Below are positions 7,972 to 15,244 of a stretch of 15,244 bases of DNA, piece after piece. The translations under genes were made by a program, and so were the position numbers. The stretch is from a bacterium (lineage in GTDB: Bacteria > Patescibacteriota > Patescibacteriia > Patescibacteriales > JAGXOH01): NCBI GenBank assembly GCA_021106995.1, contig JAIOTG010000063.1:1-15244 (forward strand). Direction: 5' to 3'. Position 1 is the first letter of the stretch. Every line of letters begins with the position of its first letter. Under the pieces are notes generated by a model. It was not told the DNA's origin and searched no databases. It saw only the letters and a program-made list of their open reading frames with translations.

Positions 7972-9117
7972 TTATTCTATCTCAAAAGAATTTACCAACA
8001 TAGAGAAGATATTGCTATACTCAGCTTTTTCGTTTGACAGAGAAGTTAAAGATATAACATAAATATTTTTTCTATCTAAATCAGTTAAATAAAATACAGA
8101 AGAATCTTTTTTATTAATGCCCTGCCAATTATCTCTTTCTTCCACTTCTAGTTCTTCTTTATTATCAGTGAATTGTTTATTATACCAATCCTCAATAGAT
8201 ATGTTGCCATCATTAGATCTTACAATAACCTGAATAAAAGATCCGTCCTGAGCCTTAAACATAACAGCATTATTACTTCCTACTTCTTGTGTAATCCATT
8301 TTTTAGGATATAAAAGCGAAAAGAAAAATTCTTCTGACGCATAAGTACTAATCTGAGAATTATTATCTAAACTATTTTCTCCATTAGGATTATATAAATT
8401 TAATAATTCCTGGCTATCACTATAACCATCCCCGTCAGTATCTTCTTTATTAATATCTAAACCTAGAATGGTTTCTTCCAAATTACTAAGTCCGTCATTG
8501 TCGTTATCTTGGTATTGAATTTTCTCTTTTTCATTTAACTCCTCTTCTTTTTTTTCTACGCTTGTTGTTGCCTCTTCTTTCTCTTCTACGCTTGTTGTTG
8601 CCTCTTCTTTCTTAACTTCTTTTTCTTCTTTGTTTTCTTGACTATTCTCTACGTTTTTATTTTCTTCTTTTTTAGAAATTTCCTGCTCTTTTTCACTATT
8701 CTTACTCTTTAGCTCTGTTTCTTTTTGACTTAAAGCAACAGGATTATTGTCACTAGGCTTGATAAAATAAACATAGCCCAAATATATTCCCCCTAACAAA
8801 ATAACTACTCCACTAAATATAATAATAGCTCCTATTACTTTAGTTTTGTCCCAACTAGATTCCCCTTTTGATTTAGATGGTTTATTTTCACCTTTTAAAA
8901 ATCCTGTGCTCTCTTTCTTTATTTCTTGTTTTACCTTTTTTTCCAAATCTTTACTTACTTCTGGGTCTTTTCTAGGAACACCTCTCTTAATATCTTTGGG
9001 CATTTTGTGAATAGAAACATTTTCTTTAATTAATTTATCAAAATTATTTTCCTTTTTTTGACCATCAAAAGATTCAGAATTCTCCTCATTTTTATCTTTT
9101 TTCTTTTTTCCAAACAT
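7972..9117 (-). CDS. Single-pass membrane protein with two Ca2+-binding DxDxDG loops and a C-terminal domain
   Basis: This 381-residue protein has no named family that I recognise as a whole. Residues 1-90 are a lysine-rich, probably cytoplasmic stretch (MFGKKKKDKNEEN...). One transmembrane helix follows at about 94-119 (VIGAIIIFSGVVILLGGIYL). Next is a Lys/Glu low-complexity linker (125-200) with a tandem EEATTSVE repeat. Two thrombospondin-type-3-like calcium loops come next, DNDNDGLSNLEE (204-215) and DTDGDGYSDSQE (226-237), then LYNPNGENSL. The last 125 residues (256-381) look like a compact alpha/beta domain (FFFSLLYPKKWITQE...) loosely resembling PsbP-like folds. There is no signal peptide, so the topology is N-in/C-out. 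It is first in a unit with ybeY and dgkA. It looks like a relative of the next gene upstream. Confidence 0.85.
   Translation of the reverse strand: MFGKKKKDKNEENSESFDGQKKENNFDKLIKENVSIHKMPKDIKRGVPRKDPEVSKDLEKKVKQEIKKESTGFLKGENKPSKSKGESSWDKTKVIGAIIIFSGVVILLGGIYLGYVYFIKPSDNNPVALSQKETELKSKNSEKEQEISKKEENKNVENSQENKEEKEVKKEEATTSVEEKEEATTSVEKKEEELNEKEKIQYQDNDNDGLSNLEETILGLDINKEDTDGDGYSDSQELLNLYNPNGENSLDNNSQISTYASEEFFFSLLYPKKWITQEVGSNNAVMFKAQDGSFIQVIVRSNDGNISIEDWYNKQFTDNKEELEVEERDNWQGINKKDSSVFYLTDLDRKNIYVISLTSLSNEKAEYSNIFSMLVNSFEIE
8555..8610 (-). repeat. Tandem 30-bp duplication in the linker
   Basis: Bases 8555-8580 and 8585-8610 are identical over 26 bases, with a period of 30 bases. They encode two copies of a ten-residue unit containing EEATTSVE. 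Period 30 keeps the reading frame. The repeat lies in the flexible linker between the membrane helix and the calcium loops, so its copy number may vary between strains. Confidence 0.9.
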
Positions 9118-9142
9118 AGATATGCTAATTATTTTAATAATC

Positions 9143-9161
9143 TATTGTCATTATAACAATA
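9143..9161. promoter_or_regulatory. Inverted repeat over the -10 element (possible operator)
   Basis: TATTGT, a 7-base centre (CATTATA) and ACAATA form a perfect 6+6 inverted repeat whose centre contains the TATAAT box of the minus-strand promoter. A dimeric repressor bound here would block that promoter. It has no U-run, so it is a poor terminator. No regulator gene is visible nearby, and in A/T-rich DNA a 6-bp repeat can be chance. Confidence 0.4.
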
Positions 9162-9177
9162 ATTCTTATTTTGTAAA
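9150..9177 (-). promoter_or_regulatory. Promoter of the Ca2+-loop protein-ybeY-dgkA unit
   Basis: On the minus strand TTTACA (9172-9177) and a perfect TATAAT (9150-9155) are 16 bases apart. The -35 box starts directly after the stop codon of the upstream gene. The leader to the ATG at 9117 would be about 25 bases. Confidence 0.72.
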
Positions 9178-9178
9178 T

Positions 9179-10090
9179 TTATAATTTACCTTCTCCATTA
9201 GGGTTGTAACCGTTTTTCACTTCCGCTCCATCCAAATAAGTATCACCATCAGTATCGCTTAAGTTGGGATCAGTCTTAAACTGTTTAACTTCTTCGTAGT
9301 CACTAAGCATATCGTTGTCAGTATCAATCTTAAAAGGATTTGTTTTATAGTTTATAAACTCTTCAAAGTCAGTCAACTTGTCTCCATCAGTATCAATATT
9401 ATTTATGTCAGTACCAATTGACTCTTCTTGATAATCCATTAATCCATCACCATCAGTATCTGGATTAACGTTATTCGGCAAATCATTAATTTCATCTCCC
9501 TCTTCCTGGTCATCTTCAACACCTTGATCATTGAGATTCTCTCCATCATCAACACTATCTTGATTGTCATTATTTTCATCTTGATTTTGAGAAGAATTCT
9601 CAGTCTCAATCTGGTCCTGATTCAAATCAAGCGATTCCTGATTATTTAAAATTCCAGAAATCCAGAAAAAACCTATTATAATAATTCCAGCTACTAAAAC
9701 GAGTAAAGCCAGCCAAACAAAAATATGATTTTTATTGGAATCTACCTTATTAGAACCGCCTATTTGTTTATTAAGCTCAGGAACAGCATTTTTTATTGCT
9801 TGATTAAAATTACCAGCAGTTTGTTTGCTCTTATTTTCCAACTTAGCGCCACTTTCGTCTAAAGAAGAAAACATATCTTCTGCTTTTTCATTCTTTTCCT
9901 TTTCCTGATTTAAAACCTCTTTAAGAGAAGGTTCTTTCTTATCAGACTGAGCAAAACTCGGTTGCTCTTGAAAAGAAATAGTAGGTGTTTCTTGATTATT
10001 ATCCTTTTGACCAAGGTCTTTTTGCCCCTGATCATTTTGATTTTTTTGAGACGGAACTGATTGATTATTTTGATTCAAATCGTCAAACAT
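9179..10090 (-). CDS. Single-pass membrane protein with four Ca2+-binding TSP3-like repeats
   Basis: I chose the ATG at 10090 (MFDDLNQNNQ, 303 residues). A TTG at 10120 would add ten residues and overlap the upstream stop, but the ATG gives the more usual start, similar to the MFGKKKK start of the neighbouring relative. Residues 1-120 are Gln/Asn/Lys-rich and probably disordered and cytoplasmic. One transmembrane helix spans about 122-146. An acidic Asn/Asp/Gln/Glu linker runs 150-208. Four calcium loops then repeat every 22-23 residues: DTDGDGLMDYQE (211), DTDGDKLTDFEE (233), DTDNDMLSDYEE (256) and DTDGDTYLDGAE (279). The protein ends GYNPNGEGKL. There is no signal peptide or cysteine, so N-in/C-out topology is likely. 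It lies 26 bases after the giant surface gene and is probably co-transcribed with it. Confidence 0.87.
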   Translation of the reverse strand: MFDDLNQNNQSVPSQKNQNDQGQKDLGQKDNNQETPTISFQEQPSFAQSDKKEPSLKEVLNQEKEKNEKAEDMFSSLDESGAKLENKSKQTAGNFNQAIKNAVPELNKQIGGSNKVDSNKNHIFVWLALLVLVAGIIIIGFFWISGILNNQESLDLNQDQIETENSSQNQDENNDNQDSVDDGENLNDQGVEDDQEEGDEINDLPNNVNPDTDGDGLMDYQEESIGTDINNIDTDGDKLTDFEEFINYKTNPFKIDTDNDMLSDYEEVKQFKTDPNLSDTDGDTYLDGAEVKNGYNPNGEGKL

Positions 10091-10116
10091 AAAATATTTT
10101 TTAAGTAATTTATTTA

Positions 10117-13100
10117 TCAAGGTAGGGTGGTAATACTTTCTTCATTAATATATCCATTATTGTGACTAAAAACATCATAAGAGACTACATTAAAGAAGTA
10201 AGGAGTTCCAGTAGCCAAACCTGTAATTTGAATTTGATCATTTGTAGTATTTACATTCCAAGCATACTCATAAGAAGAGGTACCGTAATAAACAGTATTA
10301 TAATCTATTCCTCCTCCACTAGTATCGGTATAATTCCAAGCTAAATCAATCGTGGTGCTTCCTAGGCCGGTAAAATTTATATTAGTTGGGCTAGCAAAAG
10401 GCATAGCAGAGTCATATACTATAGAACTTTCATTATTGTATTCATCAACCGAAACCATTCCAAAACAGTATTCTACCCCATCAGCAAGCCCTGTAATAGT
10501 AGTAGTGGCGTTGGTAGCATAAGGAACATCAACAAAGCCAGCAAAATTAACACCAACACCGCAAGAAGTTGTAGCCTTATAATAAATCTTAAAAGAATCA
10601 GCATTTCCGGAACTATTATCCTGCCAGGCAATCCTTACTTCTCTATCTGATGGTATTGTATTATTTATAGTAGGTTGAGCCGAAGCAGAGGTATCATTTG
10701 GCGTAACACAAACTTCATCAGAATAATCGCTTTCTCCACCATCTTCATAAACCGCGGTTATACTAAAACAATATTCTTGCCCGTTAGTTAGATTAGAAAT
10801 GGTTGCAGAGAGGGTAGTTGAAGGAACAGATGAAACACTAGCATAAGGCACTCCTGAGTTTGTATCATAATAAACATTATATATAGCTACGGTATTACTA
10901 GCATTAATCAAAGCGTCCACGCTCCAATTAATAGTAATACTACCTCCACCCGGAGAAACAAAGGGCGAAGGATTTAAAGTAATATAATTTACATCTGGAA
11001 TATTTTCTCTAAAGAAATAAAATTCTTTGTTTTTATCAGTGGAAGAACCAATAATAAGAGTTTCATCACTAGCTATGGCTGGTAAATCATCAGCCGTGAT
11101 ACCTTCCTCTCCATAATCACGACAATAATAAATTTCATAATTAGTATCCGCGCAACCAGAGCCATTTATTACACAATTAGTAGCATTGTCTTCCCAGGGA
11201 GCCCAGGTGCCAGCTCCACTAAATGGGGGCCAAGGATTATTACATAAAAAGACATAAACGGTTGAGCTTCCCTGATTATTAACATATCCATAAGAATAAA
11301 TATCAGTTATAAGATTTGCCTCTGCTCTTACTACGGTATAATCATTAACCGCTCCCTCTTGAACCACTATTAATTTTTTACTATTAGTAGCAGAAAATAA
11401 AGCTGGACTTGAGGTGGCAACTATTAAACTATTATCCACAGACCAATCCCATGCCCAATCATAAATTCCTGGAAAAGGTGTTAAAATTTGATTATCATAT
11501 TCTTCTGCCGCTCTAGCCTCGGCTATAAAAACCTTATCTCTATCAATTCCATTACTTGAAACAGAATCATCATTAGGATCTGTATCATCTTCCTCTAAAC
11601 TATTATCTATTGTTTTAAATAAATAGGAATCTGGGACTATATCAACATGATCAATTATACAAACTCCGTCAGTTCCCTGATCCTCCATGGTCTCAAAAGA
11701 CCAAATATATGAATTCGAATAATTTACACCATTAAAAGAATAATTAGAAGTTATTGGACTAGTGGAACTAGCATTCATTCCTATGTTCCAATAATTAAAC
11801 ACCCCTCTTGAGCTATCCAGGTCTCTATCACCAATTACAATAGCGTAATAAGTCGTACCAGTATCTAATATATTTGTAGGAGAGAAGGTTAATCTACTAT
11901 TTCCACTGGCTAAATTTTCCCCTGTAACCATTCCGGGAACAACACAATAATTAGACGTCTGGGCAATTGCACTATATCCGAAAACTCTGGCAATACTAGT
12001 AAAGGTATGTTTTATTTTTAATTTAATATTATAATAAAGTTTTACGAAAAAATTTCTATCTTTAAAGTTATCTTTATTTTGAGCCAAATAAACCGTTTCA
12101 TCCGGACAAGCCCCGCCATATTCACCAACTAATATAAAATTGCCAGTAAAACTAGGGATTTTCATTTTAGAATCAAAGGTGGCGCTTATCTGAGCATTAG
12201 AACAAACTCCAATTGCAGTATGAATAGGAAGAGTACTTGTAACATTTGGCCTGGGCCTACAACAAGTATCGCTTCCACAACCAACACTAGTCGGGTTTCC
12301 AATTGCAACACAATCATCATCTTCACTGCAACCACAACACAAACCACGATAATCTCCACTACAGGGGCTTTGATTCGATTGACAATTAGTCTCGGTTAAA
12401 CCAGCTAGCACACACTCATCTATTCCAGCGGTATTAGGATCACAACAACAAAAACCACAATCACTAGGATAAATAAGAGTAAAAGGGGCAGCAGCACTGT
12501 CTACCATACACTGAAAAGGAGTATCACAAAGACCTGTATCGCAAACAGGACTATCATCAAGAGCTTCACAACTCTCACCCAAACCTCCTGGAGGATCAAC
12601 ACACCTTTGAACACAGGTACTGGTAGCGTCAAATAAATTAGGATAAACAATTGTAGAACTAGCCAGGTCATAAACACTAGGGGCGCTAGTAGCGCAAGTT
12701 GATCCGCTTAAATCACAATGATAATAACCACAGTAACTATAATCTGGTAAAGTGGCTGTTATAATTTTTTCACTAACCTCTCCTCTACAATCATTACCGT
12801 CCATAGCATCAACACAACAAGTGCTATTATGCTCTGAACAAAGCGGAGCTGAAGGAAGAGTGTTGCAATCACGACAAACCCCATCAGGCTCACCATCTCC
12901 GTCAGGGTCAGCGTTATAATCACAATATTGTCCGAAAGAATCTCCACAAACACAAGCTTGGTCAGAAGCATTTATCTCGGCAGTTGTCATAGTGGTCGTA
13001 CTACCATCAAGATCAATACGACAACCTGAACAATAGCCATAAGTATCTGTATCCACAGCATTGTCTTCTCCACAATTTCCCATACACTCCAAAGACTCAA

Positions 13101-15244
13101 TAATTCCTGAACCAGGAGGATTTTCAAAACTACAACAATCTTGCTCAGAATTACCTAATCTACAACAACACTCACAGCTAGCTGGAGAGGTAACTATACA
13201 CTCATCTCCTATGCAATTCGAACCACTCCCACAAACCAATTCTTCTAGTCCACAATAACCAACATTATCTATACAAGAAAAACCAAAATTACAACTATCA
13301 CAATCGCCACTAGCAGTAAAATCAGTACAACCTCCGCCTGGAATCATAGACCAAGTGAAAATAGAAGAACTGGCACAACTTAAATTAGAATTATAATGCC
13401 AATGTCCTTCACTGGTACAATACATATCTACAGTATTGCCCAAAATATCCGTAGTAGTAGAAACAACATCGCAAATCACAGGATTACCTGCACCGTTATC
13501 TTCTAAACAATTATCTAAAAGATTGGAATAGTAACAACCGTTAGGACTACTTGTGCAAATTTGAGTATCATTACAATAAACATCTCCACACTCACCTGTT
13601 TCACTACTTATACCAACAGAATTAAAAGAACACCGCCCATTTGTATTTGGACACATTTGAGTAGAGGTACATTGGCCAATATCAAGGCTCCTCTCCTGAC
13701 AACTATCATAAAGAGAACCATCGCCATCAGTGGTAGTTCCAAAACCAGTATTAAATTCCCATTCAAAAACACTATTTGGAATATCTATATAACAATTATC
13801 AGTAGAGGTAGCACATCGGCCTTCTTTGTAAGTTCCAGCCGGACAACAAATATCAGGACCGCAAGCGTCATCCTGCTCTTCCTGAGTTCGTCCGGCATCG
13901 GTACAAAAACCAACTTCAAAGTTAACATCATTACTTATTGAAGCTCCCCTGACAACATTTACAGGACCACTAATAGCTTCTTCATGAACCAAGGTGTTTA
14001 CACGCTCTGCGTCTGCTTCAGGACCCCAAAAACTTATATTAACCGCCCCCTGATCATGATTTTCAAAAAACCTAACTATTCCAGTTGCACTACCAAAATA
14101 TTCACCCCATAAACTAACTGGTATGCCATTAGGCCCCATGACCGGACTTATTTTACATACCCCCGGATCAGGGATCCCGGAAGTTAGATCAAAAGTACTA
14201 GGGCTGACTCGTCCATTGTCTGTACTTATTATTCCCCAACTATCTATATCTATATTAATTATTTTAGCGCCTAAGGTGGTACTAGGAACTTTTACTATTA
14301 TCTGCCTATCACTCCAAAAACTATCAGCACAAACATCAGGAAAATCATAATCAGCTTCATTGGGACTAGTAGTAGCCCCAAAATAAACCTTACTATTATT
14401 TTGGAATCTTCCAAATCCGCTTCCATTAATAGTTACATATTGACCAGCTGGCCCTAAAACAGGGGAAAAGGAAGTAATGTAAGGGCCTGTATAAGGCTCT
14501 GCGTCTTTATGAAAATTTAAATAATTACCATAAACACCGGAACTACTAGCAAAAGTAGTGGTCGTACCTACATCCACACTAGGAACATCTGCTGTTCCAA
14601 TAATATTACTGGCAAACTGAGAATCATAAGCAGGAACATAACTTCTATAAAATCCCATATAAGCTTCACTTCCCAACAAATTAAGTCCGTGATAAGTAAT
14701 TTCATCATTAATTTGTCCATGATTTGGATCAATTCCACAAAGGCCTGGTCTTACTATTGTATTTCTTAAAAAACCAGGTATAGAGGGACCGACAAAATTA
14801 TCAGTAGTGTCAAATAAACTATCAACAGCTCTTTCGACCATAATACTACTAGTAGCAGGTATCCCTCCGGGCACCACTACTACAATTTGATTATCAGTCC
14901 AACTGTCAAAAGCGTTACAAGCAGGATTGGCACTTGAAGGATCCCCGGCAACAATTCCATCAAACTCAACACTTCCAGCAGTTCCAAAATAATAACCACC
15001 AATAGTTACTAAATTACCAACTGCGCCATTAGGCGTATTTCTATCACAATCCCCAGTAACACAATCACTATCTCTATTACAAGAAACATTTATATCATCT
15101 TCACAAAATCCGCCAGTCGGACTAACTGAATAAATTACTGGACTACTGGTACAAGTACAAGTAGCTGGAGCTAATCCTTCGCAAACCTCTGATAAACAAA
15201 CCCTGTCCTGACATGTTCCAGAAAGACTACAACTAGCTCCCACT
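10117..15244 (-). CDS. Giant Cys-rich surface protein with IPT/TIG, Ig-like and fibronectin-III domains (5' end outside)
   Basis: The frame is open at the right edge; 1708 residues are visible and the true start lies beyond, so the first visible GTG should not be taken as the start. Residues 36-446 hold four IPT/TIG-type beta-sandwiches, each opening like PYITSFSPVLGPAGQYVTI (starts at about 36, 165, 254 and 359); the first has a Cys-rich insertion. Residues 447-1000 are a cysteine-rich region with about 68 Cys by my count (near 12%), including CECCC and CCCDP clusters and repeated C-x-(E/D)-D-D-C units. Residues 998-1165 look like an SbsA/Big_5 Ig-like domain. Three fibronectin-III domains follow at about 1418, 1520 and 1616 to the end. 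It is almost certainly exported and disulfide-bonded; no C-terminal anchor is seen. An adhesion or cell-contact role is inferred from the domains. Confidence 0.9.
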   Translation of the reverse strand, partial: VGASCSLSGTCQDRVCLSEVCEGLAPATCTCTSSPVIYSVSPTGGFCEDDINVSCNRDSDCVTGDCDRNTPNGAVGNLVTIGGYYFGTAGSVEFDGIVAGDPSSANPACNAFDSWTDNQIVVVVPGGIPATSSIMVERAVDSLFDTTDNFVGPSIPGFLRNTIVRPGLCGIDPNHGQINDEITYHGLNLLGSEAYMGFYRSYVPAYDSQFASNIIGTADVPSVDVGTTTTFASSSGVYGNYLNFHKDAEPYTGPYITSFSPVLGPAGQYVTINGSGFGRFQNNSKVYFGATTSPNEADYDFPDVCADSFWSDRQIIVKVPSTTLGAKIINIDIDSWGIISTDNGRVSPSTFDLTSGIPDPGVCKISPVMGPNGIPVSLWGEYFGSATGIVRFFENHDQGAVNISFWGPEADAERVNTLVHEEAISGPVNVVRGASISNDVNFEVGFCTDAGRTQEEQDDACGPDICCPAGTYKEGRCATSTDNCYIDIPNSVFEWEFNTGFGTTTDGDGSLYDSCQERSLDIGQCTSTQMCPNTNGRCSFNSVGISSETGECGDVYCNDTQICTSSPNGCYYSNLLDNCLEDNGAGNPVICDVVSTTTDILGNTVDMYCTSEGHWHYNSNLSCASSSIFTWSMIPGGGCTDFTASGDCDSCNFGFSCIDNVGYCGLEELVCGSGSNCIGDECIVTSPASCECCCRLGNSEQDCCSFENPPGSGIIESLECMGNCGEDNAVDTDTYGYCSGCRIDLDGSTTTMTTAEINASDQACVCGDSFGQYCDYNADPDGDGEPDGVCRDCNTLPSAPLCSEHNSTCCVDAMDGNDCRGEVSEKIITATLPDYSYCGYYHCDLSGSTCATSAPSVYDLASSTIVYPNLFDATSTCVQRCVDPPGGLGESCEALDDSPVCDTGLCDTPFQCMVDSAAAPFTLIYPSDCGFCCCDPNTAGIDECVLAGLTETNCQSNQSPCSGDYRGLCCGCSEDDDCVAIGNPTSVGCGSDTCCRPRPNVTSTLPIHTAIGVCSNAQISATFDSKMKIPSFTGNFILVGEYGGACPDETVYLAQNKDNFKDRNFFVKLYYNIKLKIKHTFTSIARVFGYSAIAQTSNYCVVPGMVTGENLASGNSRLTFSPTNILDTGTTYYAIVIGDRDLDSSRGVFNYWNIGMNASSTSPITSNYSFNGVNYSNSYIWSFETMEDQGTDGVCIIDHVDIVPDSYLFKTIDNSLEEDDTDPNDDSVSSNGIDRDKVFIAEARAAEEYDNQILTPFPGIYDWAWDWSVDNSLIVATSSPALFSATNSKKLIVVQEGAVNDYTVVRAEANLITDIYSYGYVNNQGSSTVYVFLCNNPWPPFSGAGTWAPWEDNATNCVINGSGCADTNYEIYYCRDYGEEGITADDLPAIASDETLIIGSSTDKNKEFYFFRENIPDVNYITLNPSPFVSPGGGSITINWSVDALINASNTVAIYNVYYDTNSGVPYASVSSVPSTTLSATISNLTNGQEYCFSITAVYEDGGESDYSDEVCVTPNDTSASAQPTINNTIPSDREVRIAWQDNSSGNADSFKIYYKATTSCGVGVNFAGFVDVPYATNATTTITGLADGVEYCFGMVSVDEYNNESSIVYDSAMPFASPTNINFTGLGSTTIDLAWNYTDTSGGGIDYNTVYYGTSSYEYAWNVNTTNDQIQITGLATGTPYFFNVVSYDVFSHNNGYINEESITTLP

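Noticed and set aside
9179-9490. Regularly spaced repeated DNA words (such as CCATCAGTATC) that could suggest a CRISPR-like or repeat array.
   Set aside because: The repetition is explained by codons of the four DxDxDG calcium loops, and the intervening sequence is coding and in frame.
10091-10119. A TTGATA...TATTTT pair that could be a promoter for the four-repeat calcium protein.
   Set aside because: The -10 would touch the start codon, leaving no leader, so co-transcription with the giant gene is more likely.
10091-10120. A TTG start at 10120 for the four-repeat calcium protein, giving a 4-base overlap with the giant gene stop.
   Set aside because: The ATG at 10090 is a more usual start and gives an N-terminus like that of the related neighbour. 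The ten extra residues look like translated A/T-rich spacer.
10117-10122. Possible recoded TGA (as in Gracilibacteria) at the end of the giant gene.
   Set aside because: The TGA is followed at once by an in-frame TAA, and no in-frame TGA occurs in any other gene here, so the standard code fits.
13561-13941. A 126-codon plus-strand open frame opposite the Cys-rich region.
   Set aside because: It is a shadow of the minus-strand gene: Thr/Ile/Ser-rich, with no recognisable domain, promoter or ribosome site.

Overview
The window looks like part of a candidate-phyla-radiation (Patescibacteria, Parcubacteria-like) genome. This is inferred from strong A/T richness, tightly packed genes with hardly any Shine-Dalgarno motifs, a reduced F-type ATP synthase (short delta subunit), small lysine/glutamate-rich membrane proteins, thrombospondin-type-3 (DxDxDG) calcium-binding proteins, and a giant cysteine-rich surface protein with IPT/TIG and fibronectin-III domains. 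Every supported gene lies on the minus strand, so transcription runs from high to low coordinates. Stop-codon use fits the standard bacterial code. No tRNA, rRNA, CRISPR array, insertion sequence or phage gene was seen, and no stretch over 300 bases lacks a gene; the longest spacers are about 126-128 bases.

Layout in transcription order. (1) 15244-9179: the 3' part of a giant surface protein gene (1708 residues visible, 5' end outside the window), then, 26 bases later, a single-pass membrane protein with four extracellular DxDxDxxxDxxE calcium loops. (2) 9177-7160: a good sigma70-type promoter, overlapped by an inverted repeat, leads a three-gene unit: a second single-pass protein with the same kind of calcium loops plus a C-terminal globular domain, then ybeY (rRNA endonuclease) and dgkA (diacylglycerol/undecaprenol kinase). 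(3) 7134-6824: a promoter, a 69-residue acidic protein gene and a 16-bp terminator hairpin form a small separate unit. (4) 6780-5935: tatD. (5) 5924-1: a strong promoter and a structured leader open the ATP synthase operon, in the order AtpZ/AtpI-like, atpB, atpE, atpF, atpH, atpA, atpG, atpD. atpD is cut by the left edge, and atpC would be expected beyond it.

The ATP synthase operon is the best-understood part. Its c subunit carries a two-carboxylate version of the sodium-binding signature, and a terminator-like hairpin follows atpE, which could raise c-subunit output over the downstream genes. The right third encodes cell-surface material: one very large disulfide-rich protein and two tethered calcium-binding proteins that share a closing YNPNGE motif. 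Together these could be a calcium-dependent surface or adhesion module, but that function is inferred. I found no clear evidence of an entirely new enzymatic or defence system.
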